Shown here: positions 18,379 to 26,004 of the stretch, piece after piece | Layout: the number at the start of each line of letters is the position of its first letter | How positions within the stretch are numbered: the stretch's first letter is position 1 | NCBI GenBank assembly: GCA_024644385.1 | Contig: JAHELB010000005.1 | Span: forward strand, 1 to 52,818 | Origin: Nitrosopumilaceae archaeon | GTDB taxonomy: Archaea; Thermoproteota; Nitrososphaeria; Nitrososphaerales; Nitrosopumilaceae | Direction: 5' to 3' | Length of the DNA stretch: 52,818 nucleotides | Translations under genes and position numbers: made by a program | Notes under the pieces: model-generated | Database searches by the model: none | The model's input: the letters and a program-made list of their open reading frames with translations, nothing else | What the model was told of the DNA's origin: nothing

Positions 18379-18435
18379 ATTCCTTTTTGCTATTCTTTTT
18401 AAAACTTTTAGTTAAGGTTGTCCAAAATTTTGGAA

Positions 18436-18591
18436 TCAAATCTCATCATCTACGAATATCCAAGACAAACCTATTACGTCCATTGCACAGGTGTTTTGCC
18501 TTGACACCAATTCAAGATGAATTTTTTCCTTTTGTTGGAAAGTCTGATTTTCAGAGGTTGCTTTCCCTAATTCCAAATCTAATTGGTTCAT
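18436..18591 (-). CDS. 51-residue small protein, copy A of an unnamed family
   Basis: The protein begins MNQLDLELGKATSENQ and ends NTCAMDVIGLSWIFVDDEI. It is nearly identical to the protein at 26061-26222, sharing an ELVSRQNTCAMDVIGLSW core, which shows that both are real genes. One Cys, no membrane segment, acidic C-terminus. The frame is open upstream through the leader (MPQINKH at 18642), so a 68-residue version is also possible. It lies 57 nt upstream of, and on the same strand as, the secreted VCAG protein at 16972-18378. I recognise no known family. Confidence 0.7.
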   Translation of the reverse strand: MNQLDLELGKATSENQTFQQKEKIHLELVSRQNTCAMDVIGLSWIFVDDEI

Positions 18592-18645
18592 ATAAAAAAT
18601 AACTTTATCAGATATATGTTCATGCTTATTTATTTGTGGCATGCC
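18592..18645 (-). promoter_or_regulatory. GGCATGCCACAAA leader element upstream of small protein A
   Basis: The element occupies 18633-18645 on the minus strand. Its ATG (18642) begins MPQINKH and, unlike the copies at 26 and 35 kb, has no stop codon before the small-protein ATG exactly 51 nt downstream. The leader therefore reads in frame into the protein. Confidence 0.6.
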
Positions 18646-18731
18646 TTTACTAAAACAACACATTTTCTGGTTTACTTGATTTTGGCCTTAATTTCATAAA
18701 TTTTTTGTTGTTAAAATTTTGAATTTTTTAT

Positions 18732-19031
18732 TCAATATCTCAAATTAAAAGACTCTACCAAATCTCGAAACTTTCTATATTCTTGAATGAAATGAAATCC
18801 TTTCTCGGTAATTGTAAAGACATGATTTCGTTTCTCCAATTTTGATTCCACCAATCCTGCGGAAATTAATTTCCTGCAGTGTTCTAAAGTTGGGTGATGA
18901 GAGAGTTTTGCACGCCTTGACACAGATGAAACTAACACTCCTTCTCGACCGCCATCTATGATTACCTCCAAAACATCACCCAAAATACGCATGTGGGTTC
19001 GATTTTTATTTAATTTCTGATTCATTTCCAT
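18732..19031 (-). CDS. Winged-helix DNA-binding protein (HTH_45-like)
   Basis: This 99-residue protein has the archaeal winged-helix pattern: a first helix RILGDVLEVIIDGGREGVLVS, recognition region SHHPTLEHCRKLISAGLVE, then a wing VFTITEKGFHFIQEYRKF. This is the short HTH_45/PadR-like type, which usually binds DNA as a dimer. A degenerate leader element (19154-19166) points at it from upstream. It precedes small protein A and the secreted protein at 16972 on the same strand, so it may regulate that group. That is inference from position. Confidence 0.8.
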   Translation of the reverse strand: MEMNQKLNKNRTHMRILGDVLEVIIDGGREGVLVSSVSRRAKLSHHPTLEHCRKLISAGLVESKLEKRNHVFTITEKGFHFIQEYRKFRDLVESFNLRY

Positions 19032-19153
19032 TTAATTTTTTTAATATCCTCAATTCTCTACTTCCTTTTTTGTAATATCTTACTATCTCACTTGCTACTT
19101 TCCACATAAATCAAAAAAAGTCTTGGGTTTTATTATTTGATAATAACTTTAAT

Positions 19154-19166
19154 TCTGTGGTATGCC
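19154..19166 (-). repeat. Degenerate copy of the GGCATGCCACAAA element
   Basis: The minus strand reads GGCATACCACAGA. The central ATG is changed to ATA, so no MPQ leader can start normally. It is oriented towards the winged-helix gene at 18732-19031. Confidence 0.4.
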
Positions 19167-19243
19167 ATTAGGGGAAATTTGAAAAACCTTCTCCTAAATT
19201 ACTGTGCAACTTTATTGGAAACTCCAAATTTAACTCATTGTTA

Positions 19244-19256
19244 GGCATTCCACAAA
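19244..19256 (+). repeat. Degenerate copy of the GGCATGCCACAAA element
   Basis: The plus strand reads GGCATTCCACAAA. In the ATG-equivalent frame it would read (I)PQNKIYT-stop, similar to the MPQTQKYR mini-ORF but starting with ATT. It lies about 40 nt before the gene at 19296. Confidence 0.4.
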
Positions 19257-19295
19257 ATAAAATTTATACTTAGATAATGGGCTGGAGACAAAAAT

Positions 19296-19697
19296 TTGAC
19301 AAACATGGCTATCGTGACTTCAAACGAAATAATTTCCCTTGAGACAGCCTGTAAAAACCTTCTAGAAATGGATAAGGTAAGACATGTTGCTGTAATTAGC
19401 AAATTAGGAAAACTTGTAGTGGGCCAGTTTAAGCCAGGAGTAAGACCCTACTTGGAAAATGACCAGATCAAAATGGTTTACATGCAACTGATGCTGGACC
19501 TAAAAATGAGACAGGAACTAGATGAAATTCTGGGACCAATAGACTATATTACATCCAGACGAAAAAATATTTCCATTATCTGTGTTCCTACTGAACACTT
19601 TCTGGTAGTAATAAGTACGGAGAGAAATGTGAGTTCTAGTAAAGTTGTGACTAGGGCAGAAGAACTATTTGATATAATTAATTTAAATGGCATTTAG
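19296..19697 (+). CDS. Roadblock-like thaumarchaeal protein (DUF6659-type)
   Basis: This 133-residue alpha/beta protein has a core with RHVAVISKLGKLVVGQF followed by two strands, IDYITSRRKNISIICVPTEHFLVVISTE. This recalls the Roadblock/LC7 fold and a small family I know only from Thaumarchaeota. The function is unknown, and GTPase regulation or chemosensory signalling are possibilities. A TTG start at 19296 or ATG at 19305 is possible. TTTATAC (19263-19269) is a TATA candidate. A secreted-protein gene follows after 23 nt. Confidence 0.65.
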   Translation: MTNMAIVTSNEIISLETACKNLLEMDKVRHVAVISKLGKLVVGQFKPGVRPYLENDQIKMVYMQLMLDLKMRQELDEILGPIDYITSRRKNISIICVPTEHFLVVISTERNVSSSKVVTRAEELFDIINLNGI

Positions 19698-19720
19698 AAT
19701 TCCTAATTTACATCATTAAA

Positions 19721-20764
19721 TTGAAATTTTACAGCCAGAATTATGAGGGATTTACAAAGTGCTTTATCCCCGTTATTATTGGTGTTTTTTTCTTACCTGT
19801 TTTGTTCTCATCCACTGTACATGCCGAAACTATAACACTTGACAAACAAAATTATGTTTTTGGCGATGAAATAAAAATTTCTGGAAAAATGATTCATTCA
19901 GAGGGGAATTTTATTGGATTACAGATTATCGCTCCTCACAATTCAGACATTGTGGTTCTTGACCAGTTTTTCCCACAAAGAGATGGCTCATTTTCAAAGT
20001 CCTACAAAGCTCAAGGACCAAAATGGAGTGAAAATGGCATTTATTCTGTTAGGATAGTATACGATGAGCAAACCTTTGAAAAAACGCTAAGTTTTAAAAA
20101 AACAGATGATCTAAAAACAGATCCCAAAACACCTTTTCAAGACAAGGATGTCAATCAGACCAAGACTATACCTTCCTTTGAAATCACTCCACTCAACCCT
20201 AAACTGAGGGTTGAAGGATTTCCAGACCCGCTAAAGACCCCCAACTATTATTTAGCAAGATATTCTAACGAACCAGAATATCGTGATTGGTTTAACACTA
20301 CGTTTCGAGATTTTACCATAGATGAACTTGTAGGCTACAAGCGAACCCATATTGAGGGATTCCCAGATTACCAAAACTCCCCATGGTATTATGTAGAACG
20401 ATACAACAAGGAGGAGATTTATCGAGATTGGTTTGATTCCCAATTCCCATCCCAGTCTATTTATGATGTTTTGGGATATCCTGAAGAATTTTTTCTAAAA
20501 GTGCCCAGTTGGGTAAAAAATAATGCGGGGTGGTGGGCATCTGGGATGATTACTGATTCGGATTTTCTTAGCGGAATTTCGTATCTAATTAACGAAGGAA
20601 TTCTAACTGTTCCTGCTTTAATAGAATCTGAATCATTGGAAAATCAAAATGTTCCTCTTTGGGTTAAAAACACGGCAAAATGGTGGGCCGAGGGGAAAAT
20701 TGATGAAAACGAATTTCTCAAAGGAATTCAATTTCTAGTAGAAAATAAAATAATCAAAGTTTAA
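19721..20764 (+). CDS. Secreted Ig-like protein with duplicated EGFPD repeats and two WWxxG modules
   Basis: This 347-residue protein starts at TTG and has a signal peptide (about 14-35, ending VHAE). An Ig-like/MG2 domain (about 36-128, ITLDKQNYVFGDEIKISG) comes first. Two 45-residue repeats follow, beginning VEGFPDPLKTP and IEGFPDYQNSP and each ending YRDWF...GY. Last are two C-terminal modules of the type VPSWVKNNAGWWASGMITDS. The WWxxG module recurs in four other secreted proteins of this region. There is no membrane anchor at the C-terminus, so it may bind the S-layer. Function unknown. Confidence 0.75.
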   Translation: MKFYSQNYEGFTKCFIPVIIGVFFLPVLFSSTVHAETITLDKQNYVFGDEIKISGKMIHSEGNFIGLQIIAPHNSDIVVLDQFFPQRDGSFSKSYKAQGPKWSENGIYSVRIVYDEQTFEKTLSFKKTDDLKTDPKTPFQDKDVNQTKTIPSFEITPLNPKLRVEGFPDPLKTPNYYLARYSNEPEYRDWFNTTFRDFTIDELVGYKRTHIEGFPDYQNSPWYYVERYNKEEIYRDWFDSQFPSQSIYDVLGYPEEFFLKVPSWVKNNAGWWASGMITDSDFLSGISYLINEGILTVPALIESESLENQNVPLWVKNTAKWWAEGKIDENEFLKGIQFLVENKIIKV

Positions 20765-20854
20765 AATTCTATGATATTGCTATTTTAAAAATTACACTAT
20801 TGGGTCTTTCAGATATTAATTTAAAAATTAAAAATGCACGGTAGATTAATTTTT

Positions 20855-21028
20855 TTATTTTGTGCTTTCTTGAATAGATTTTTTCTGTTCCCATAACTGT
20901 TCATTTAAACCATGACACTTACAATCTTCTGATCTCCCCTTGCAGTTTTTTTGATGTAACGGTTTATCACATTTGTTACAGGTTGGGTCTCTCCAACTGG
21001 CCTGGTTTCCACAATTAACACATCGCAT
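20855..21028 (-). CDS. 57-residue zinc-ribbon protein
   Basis: The ORF starts MRCVNCGNQASWRD. It carries CxxC (3, 6), CxxC (17, 20), Cys29, and CKC (36, 38) followed by His39, enough ligands for two metal sites. The spacing of the first two pairs fits a rubredoxin-like zinc ribbon. It is the last and most downstream member of a run of four small zinc proteins on the minus strand. The frame is short but its Cys density and position support it as real. Confidence 0.6.
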   Translation of the reverse strand: MRCVNCGNQASWRDPTCNKCDKPLHQKNCKGRSEDCKCHGLNEQLWEQKKSIQESTK

Positions 21029-21059
21029 CTTGATTAGATCCTTTTTGGTTTTTTATTTT

Positions 21060-21425
21060 TCATATTTCTACACTCAAAGATTTATGAGAAACTATATTGA
21101 CATATGAAACTAAATTTTGGCATGTCTCATGTGTGGGTACATTTTTAATTGCATTACATTTGGCACATTTTCTCACAGTAGCCTTTTTACAACATGTGCA
21201 GGTTGAAACAGGTACTAGGGGGCCTTTACATAAACTGCATTCATAAAAAATATTTTTTGAGAGGCTAGCTTCATCATAGACATTTGTAAACCCTTTTTGA
21301 TGGTCTGGAGTTTTTTCAAATGTTGGCGCAATCAAGTGATTTTTGATGAAACTTATTCCTCTCATGGGACTCACATGAATAATATCATCAATAATTATTT
21401 GACATTTGCTGGATATTTGTGGCAT
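21060..21425 (-). CDS. Zinc-ribbon protein beginning with the MPQ leader sequence
   Basis: This 121-residue protein has a C-terminal half with CSLC, CTCC, CAKC and a further Cys, likely two zinc sites. The N-terminal half (residues 1-65) has no recognised domain. The start codon is the ATG of a GGCATGCCACAAA element (21416-21428), so the protein begins MPQIS. An internal Met21 start is possible. It sits 8 nt behind the next zinc-ribbon gene, suggesting an operon. Nucleic-acid or protein binding is a plausible but unproven role. Confidence 0.6.
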   Translation of the reverse strand: MPQISSKCQIIIDDIIHVSPMRGISFIKNHLIAPTFEKTPDHQKGFTNVYDEASLSKNIFYECSLCKGPLVPVSTCTCCKKATVRKCAKCNAIKNVPTHETCQNLVSYVNIVSHKSLSVEI

Positions 21426-21428
21426 GCC
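21416..21428 (-). repeat. GGCATGCCACAAA element at the start codon of a zinc-ribbon gene
   Basis: Perfect 13-nt copy on the minus strand. Its ATG (21425-21423) is the annotated start codon of the 121-residue zinc-ribbon protein. Confidence 0.6.
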
Positions 21429-21433
21429 TTATT

Positions 21434-21646
21434 CTAAAATGAAATTAGGGTTCCATGTTTTAGAGGAGTTCCTATTTTTCTGTTAATTCCACTCTCGTCT
21501 AACCTGAAACAAAAACCTTCATGAAATCGTTCAATTGTCTTTGTGGTGCATATTCTACAAATGAATTGTAAAGGGGCTTTACATTTTCCACAAAGTGAAT
21601 AATTTAACAATAAACCTCCGCAATTCCTGCAAGAATCATCAGGCAT
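21434..21646 (-). CDS. 70-residue zinc-ribbon protein
   Basis: It begins MPDDSCRNCGG and carries CxxC (6, 9), CGKC (19, 22), CRIC (30, 33) and a later Cys, so at least one complete zinc ribbon. The hydrophobic spacing between the pairs (LLLNYSLCG) is typical of stand-alone ribbon modules. It is flanked closely on both sides by similar small genes on the same strand (17-nt and 8-nt gaps). No enzymatic motif is seen. Confidence 0.6.
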   Translation of the reverse strand: MPDDSCRNCGGLLLNYSLCGKCKAPLQFICRICTTKTIERFHEGFCFRLDESGINRKIGTPLKHGTLISF

Positions 21647-21663
21647 TAAAATCCCTCGGGTTT

Positions 21664-21858
21664 TTAGTGAACCAACTGTACTAACTGGGAAGGATTGTTG
21701 CGGAATTGATTTGCCATGTACATTATTTTTTCTCCTTCAGGCATTGGATTGGCACATTTTCCACAAAGTGGCCTTATCACTAGTGCATCATAATCGATTT
21801 CACCAATAGGGGTCTTACAAGTAAAGCAGACGATTGGCTTTGTGTCATAGTCATTCAT
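21664..21858 (-). CDS. 64-residue zinc-ribbon protein
   Basis: It starts MNDYDTKPIVCFTCKTPIGE, with CxxC at 11/14 and CGKC at 32/35, forming one zinc ribbon of the RPB10-like spacing. It resembles the N-terminal part of RNA polymerase subunit N/Rpb10 (CFTC...G) but lacks the second half of that fold, so I do not call it rpoN. It is the first gene of the zinc-ribbon run and is preceded by a leader element with mini-ORF MPQINRH, 37 nt upstream. Confidence 0.62.
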   Translation of the reverse strand: MNDYDTKPIVCFTCKTPIGEIDYDALVIRPLCGKCANPMPEGEKIMYMANQFRNNPSQLVQLVH

Positions 21859-21894
21859 TTTTTCTCTGAGTTGTTTTGGAAATTTGATTATTAA

Positions 21895-21920
21895 TTAATG
21901 GCGATTAATTTGTGGCATGC
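21895..21920 (-). promoter_or_regulatory. GCATGCCACAAA element with mini-ORF MPQINRH
   Basis: The minus strand carries GCATGCCACAAA (21920-21909). The ATG at 21918 opens seven codons, MPQINRH, closed by TAA at 21895-21897. The next gene start is 36 nt further on (21858). The same heptapeptide pattern MPQxNxH-stop recurs at 26010 and 35071. Confidence 0.6.
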
Positions 21921-22002
21921 TTTTTTACAAATATGGCAGGCCACAATTGTATGAATGACCTTTAATTTTGATTTCTCAAATAAAAATGAGGAATTGATTC
22001 GT

Positions 22003-22089
22003 ATGCAAGACAAATCATGTCAGGACTGTAAACGAATGAAGTGCATAAATGGTTGTATTTGTGATTGTCACCCCAGATTTGCATGGTAA
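22003..22089 (+). CDS. 28-residue Cys-rich micro-protein
   Basis: An ATG at 22003 opens a 28-codon frame with six Cys and one His, beginning MQDKSCQDCKRMKC and ending CDCHPRFAW. The density and CxxC/CxC spacing indicate a metal-binding peptide. It lies 84 nt from the divergent zinc-ribbon operon's leader and directly before the Cse60-like ORF. It is too short to be sure of. Confidence 0.4.
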   Translation: MQDKSCQDCKRMKCINGCICDCHPRFAW

Positions 22090-22095
22090 AAAGAC

Positions 22096-22254
22096 ATGAG
22101 AGTAGAAATTGTTCAATCTGAAAACATTTCAGATCTTGATAAATTAATTAACGCATGTATTCAAGACCGTAAGGTGGTAGACATAAAGCTGTCTTCAGTT
22201 GTTCTTGAAAATGGAAAATCTCAACACATTGCTTTGATAATGTTAGGATTGTAG
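22096..22254 (+). CDS. 52-residue Cse60-like protein
   Basis: The ORF reads MRVEIVQSENISDLDKLINA and continues KVVDIKLSSVVLENG, then HIALIMLGL. The order 'helix with acidic/Leu pattern - VxDIKxSS - strand ending ALIxL' matches the small Cse60 family first named from Bacillus sporulation. Archaeal members are of unknown function. It starts 6 nt after the stop of the Cys-rich micro-ORF, so the two may be translated together. Confidence 0.55.
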   Translation: MRVEIVQSENISDLDKLINACIQDRKVVDIKLSSVVLENGKSQHIALIMLGL

Positions 22255-22357
22255 GTCTTGTAATTACTCCATTTGGAATTCAATCTAATTGGGAACTGGA
22301 TGTATCGATTCATTATGTTAAGAATATGTAGTTTTTGAACTGCTGATCCCTACCAGT

Positions 22358-24106
22358 TTATTCCTCGTCTTCCTTTTCTTTACCTAAATCCCCTATGCCG
22401 TATTCGTTGACAATCTTTTTTCTTTCCTCTAGAAATATCTCCTCCTTTTTCATTTCGCCTTCCTCATCCCCTTGGTATATGGTCCTACTTGGATAGGGAA
22501 TTTTAATTCCTTGTTTTTTAAATTCTTTGAAGATCATTATCCTCATCATAGATTTAACTTTAAACTGAGATGCATAATCTCTTACAAACACCCACAATTC
22601 GAATTGTAACGACGAGTCTTCATATTTTGTAAATCTTACGGTAGGTTGTTCTATATCTACCAAAACCTCCTTGTCGCAGCCGCAACTCCCCAAATTCTCA
22701 TCAAGGTAAGGACATCTTTCTTGAACTACAACATGTCGGTCTCTCCCATCTTTTGCCTCAATCATTATCTGCTTCCCAATTTTTACTAAAATTGCAGCTA
22801 CTTGCTCAGGATCATGAATGTATGATACACCAATTTCCAATTTTGCAGGAACAAACTTGAATTCTTTAGTAAAATTAATGATTTTTGAGGCAACAAGCTG
22901 ATGTGTTGGGAAAATAGCTAATGATTCATGCAGGCCATGTCTGATATAGGTTACCCTGGGAGTAATTTTATAGACGTACCCGTTGTAGCCTTCAATTTCT
23001 ATACGGTCTCCTTCATAAATAATTCCATCTTTTCGTATGTGCAGATATGCAAAATAGTTCTCCATCGTTTCTTTTAAGGCAAAGCCAACACCTATTGACA
23101 ACCCACCGCTGGCAGTAGCTAAAAGTACAATATCTACATTCCACCAATAACTCACCGCGATTACAACACTGGCAAATATTCCAATTGATATTGCCTGTTT
23201 AAATGAATTTGGTGTTACTTGCAACTTTCCTTTCATAAACCCAGAAGGTTTTCCACCTGGAACAACTGGATCATAATTGTCTAATCTTCTAACATCTCTC
23301 CATGTTTCAATGGTGTAAACCTCTTCAGGCATAACTCCTAGTCGGAGTTTCCTGCCCGCATGATTGTTACCGCTTTGGCAATCTGCTAGATATTTTTCAT
23401 ACTTTACTCTCTCTGCTTTTTTCCACTCAGTAAAAGGATCTTTAACCAATGGCTCATAACTGCCAACTGGGAGACCGTTAGGTGTACGATATTTTTCGAG
23501 TTTTTGTTTACCCTCCTCTGTTTTAAGATAATTCTGAAATTCATTTTTCTTCATTCCCTGTGGCAAAATTGTGGGAGGATTCCATTTGAATAAACGGTAA
23601 AAAAGGTTGTTTTCATCGTCCTCAAAACCCCTCATTTCTCTCCACAATTTAAAATCTTGACGTTCAAGAATTGATTTTTCTCTCTTGGTAATTACAACAA
23701 TAATAATTTTTGAAATTACATAGGTTCCGACTAGTATGAGAATAGTTTGCAGAATTTTTGCAAAAATCTCTCTCGGAGTAAGTTCCTCACTAGCATCGGC
23801 AAGCTGTATGTATATTTCTTGGTTAAACAATTCGTAATATTGAATATATGCCGTACCTGCCAAAAGTATTATTATTGCTAAAAGTGGAAAAAATGTCCTT
23901 TTGATAATACGTGTAAGGTGAGTATTTGTATAGTAAATTCTTCTAGAGCTAATCCATTTAGAAAATCTGTAATGCAAGATAGTTATGGCGACCATTGTGG
24001 CAACCAATAGCACAATTACAAACTGGAAAAGGACATCCGTAGATAAGACTTCCAATAATGGATGAAATTGACTTCCCGTTGCGTTTACTACGGATTCTTC
24101 AGCCAT
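22358..24106 (-). CDS. MscS-family mechanosensitive channel with large cytoplasmic insertion
   Basis: This 582-residue protein has three N-terminal helices (about 20-45, 72-90, 112-137). A charged insert of about 160 residues (140-300) comes before the pore region. The pore helix and beta domain are typical of MscS: SGGLSIGVGFALKETMENYFAY and GDRIEIEGYNGYVYKITPRVTYI. The C-terminal cage contains a cluster of three Cys (465, 475, 477: RCPYLDENLGSCGC) not usual for MscS. MscS channels release solutes under hypo-osmotic stress. The insert and Cys cluster suggest extra regulation, by redox or metal. Confidence 0.9.
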   Translation of the reverse strand: MAEESVVNATGSQFHPLLEVLSTDVLFQFVIVLLVATMVAITILHYRFSKWISSRRIYYTNTHLTRIIKRTFFPLLAIIILLAGTAYIQYYELFNQEIYIQLADASEELTPREIFAKILQTILILVGTYVISKIIIVVITKREKSILERQDFKLWREMRGFEDDENNLFYRLFKWNPPTILPQGMKKNEFQNYLKTEEGKQKLEKYRTPNGLPVGSYEPLVKDPFTEWKKAERVKYEKYLADCQSGNNHAGRKLRLGVMPEEVYTIETWRDVRRLDNYDPVVPGGKPSGFMKGKLQVTPNSFKQAISIGIFASVVIAVSYWWNVDIVLLATASGGLSIGVGFALKETMENYFAYLHIRKDGIIYEGDRIEIEGYNGYVYKITPRVTYIRHGLHESLAIFPTHQLVASKIINFTKEFKFVPAKLEIGVSYIHDPEQVAAILVKIGKQIMIEAKDGRDRHVVVQERCPYLDENLGSCGCDKEVLVDIEQPTVRFTKYEDSSLQFELWVFVRDYASQFKVKSMMRIMIFKEFKKQGIKIPYPSRTIYQGDEEGEMKKEEIFLEERKKIVNEYGIGDLGKEKEDEE

Positions 24107-24179
24107 TACTTATCTGAAACTATGACCTTTTTTAAACTGATTTTTCACATTCAAAATTGACAGTTTTATTAATGCAAGT

Positions 24180-24899
24180 TTACTCTAGTACCTGCTCTAA
24201 AATAACGATAAATATGTTATCAGGATTTTTTGCGTTAATTTGAGTAACATATGTCCTGCAGGAATTTTCTGGAATGTCCTTATTGGTTCCGTATTCAACA
24301 CTTTCAATCTGAGATTTTATTAGGACTTTGGCCTTGTCTATTTTTTTGTCTCCGGCACAAACATTGAACTTTACGTCAAACTTTTCGTTTCCTATATTGG
24401 TTTTTGATAAGATATTTACTGTTGGTTCAAAGGATAATTTCTTTTGTTCTGGTTTTGATTGTTGAATTTCAGACAATCTTTGATATAATTTATCATGTCT
24501 ATCCTCTCCCAAATATTTCCATATTGGATCTTTGTATAGTGTAATACAATCTTTCAAATAGTTGACGTAAGAGTATTTACTTTTGAATTTAGTTTCTCCT
24601 ATATTTTTATAAGCCTGGAATAAAATTTCGCACTGTTTGATTCTTGGTTTGGTGACACTGATTTGCTCGCTTTGCAACGTTGGGTCCTCAACTGACTCTT
24701 CAATTATGATAATCTTATTTTGAACAAGAAACCTTATTGCATCAAGAAATTCTCGCTCAGAGACAAGCCCTTCTGAATACCATTTAGCGGTTTGTTTTAT
24801 CCATTCTGGAACCATATGAGTTTGTTGAGCAAACGAAAATGGAGTTATGCCGACAAGTAAAAGAAATACAAGGAATATTGCATAAATTTGTGGGCTCAA
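24180..24899 (-). CDS. Secreted protein: WWxxG-type module plus VCAG domain
   Basis: This 239-residue protein has a signal peptide (about 5-24, ending SFAQ). Then comes a WxKxxAxWYxxG module (residues 31-65, VPEWIKQTAKWYSEG), a helical segment with two Cys (CEILFQAYKN...KDC), and a C-terminal VCAG domain (VKFNVCAGDKK, ESVEYG, ENSCRTYV). It has the same order of parts as 16315-16947 plus the WWxxG module. The start codon is TTG 24899. The start region, GAGCCCACAAAT, weakly resembles the recurrent element. No enzyme motif is present. Confidence 0.7.
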   Translation of the reverse strand: MSPQIYAIFLVFLLLVGITPFSFAQQTHMVPEWIKQTAKWYSEGLVSEREFLDAIRFLVQNKIIIIEESVEDPTLQSEQISVTKPRIKQCEILFQAYKNIGETKFKSKYSYVNYLKDCITLYKDPIWKYLGEDRHDKLYQRLSEIQQSKPEQKKLSFEPTVNILSKTNIGNEKFDVKFNVCAGDKKIDKAKVLIKSQIESVEYGTNKDIPENSCRTYVTQINAKNPDNIFIVILEQVLE

Positions 24900-25105
24900 A
24901 TCGATTTCATTTGTTAATTATTGAGCGAAGTATTTGAATGATCTAAAAGGGATAAATTAAAGAATATTTCAAAACTATGTCAAAAGTCAATTAAACGACA
25001 GGAAAATTAATCAAAATTGACTTTATTTTTATAACATTAGTGCCATATTCACTATTACTACCTTAAAATTAAAAAAAGAATTTAAAAAAAAATTTGTGGT
25101 GAGTA

Positions 25106-25675
25106 CTAACTTCCTTTAAGGACGTAGAGTAATCTATAGTACTCTGACCTAGCATCTCTTAACTCCTTTCTTAAATCTACAAGATTTGACCCAATTTCAT
25201 TTAATTTTGAAATTTCAACTACCTTTGTTGGAGTGTTTCCAGGAATTGTATTGAGTAGTTCCTGTAAATTATTATTTTGCAAGGCAATGTTTGACTTTAT
25301 CTTGATTAACTTCTTTTCAGCGTTATCAATCATTGTATTGAGTTTTGCTTTGTTTATTACTTTGATTTTGATGTTTGCTGGATCAAAGGCTTGAATTTGA
25401 GTTGCTGTTGTAGTACAGGTTCCCATTGAAATTACTTTGCTTAAATGAACGGTTTTTACTTCAGCAAAAGAGGTTACGATAACTTCTGGAGCCCTCATAT
25501 TTACTGCATCACCTGCACATACCTGAAATAGCACAGTGTGAATATTTTCGACGCTTGTTGGTGCGATAGTTAAAACCTTGGTTGTTGGTTTTTCAGCAGC
25601 AAATGCTTGATTTGTTCCGGCAAAAATTAGAGCTGTTGCCAAAATTGTAATTATTACGGTTAATTTTTTATTCAA
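25106..25675 (-). CDS. Secreted protein with one VCAG domain and helical hairpin
   Basis: This 189-residue protein has a signal peptide (about 5-26, ending NQAFAA). One beta domain (about 45-118) carries VLFQVCAGD, APEVIVTS and a second Cys in MGTCTTTA. A helical hairpin (about 120-186) follows, with heptad Leu/Ile and a PGNTP turn. It is the minimal form of the module that is doubled in the proteins at 16972 and 33547. Its closest relative in the window is at 28520 (VCAGD...RAPEV). The start is TTG 25675. A degenerate leader element (25890-25902) points towards it. Confidence 0.75.
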   Translation of the reverse strand: MNKKLTVIITILATALIFAGTNQAFAAEKPTTKVLTIAPTSVENIHTVLFQVCAGDAVNMRAPEVIVTSFAEVKTVHLSKVISMGTCTTTATQIQAFDPANIKIKVINKAKLNTMIDNAEKKLIKIKSNIALQNNNLQELLNTIPGNTPTKVVEISKLNEIGSNLVDLRKELRDARSEYYRLLYVLKGS

Positions 25676-26004
25676 TTTTTTTCACCCCCACTTAGTCTTC
25701 TAAGTTAAATTTCCTGAGCTGTAAAATTGCTCACAACCCCTTCATACCTTCTAATGGTTTTGTTTGAAGTGTACCATCCTACTATATCTAAGGTACAGAA
25801 AGATTTTCGATTAGTGGATTCCTTATAGAACAAATTTCCAGCTTTCATAAAATATCATTTGCAAACCATTATTAGATAATACCCTGCCTATTGTGGTATG
25901 CCTCTTGGTTACTCTGGTTCTTGATTTTTTAAACCATCAAGGGTAAAGTTTGTAGTTTTCTCATAGTTGATTTGTGAAGCTAGTCTATGATAATATTTTT
26001 GGAC
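25676..26004. other. AT-rich intergenic region
   Basis: About 330 nt without a convincing gene. It contains one degenerate GGCATACCACAAT element (25890-25902, minus strand) and a short plus-strand frame at 25898 (MPLGYSGS) that I regard as chance. It probably holds divergent promoters for the secreted protein at 25106 and the small-protein cassette at 26005. Confidence 0.4.
25890..25902 (-). repeat. Degenerate copy of the GGCATGCCACAAA element
   Basis: The minus strand reads GGCATACCACAAT, with ATA in place of ATG followed by CCA CAA TAG. It faces the secreted protein gene at 25106-25675, 215 nt away. Confidence 0.4.

Noticed and set aside
21664-21858. The 64-residue zinc-ribbon protein as RNA polymerase subunit N (Rpb10)
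   Set aside because: It has the CxxC-like start but lacks the CCRRM motif and the helical end that define RpoN.
25898-25924. Plus-strand mini-ORF MPLGYSGS and the similar MPLGEI at 19162
   Set aside because: They are the opposite strand of degenerate elements and do not point at the nearest gene in that direction. Peptides are not alike beyond MPLG.
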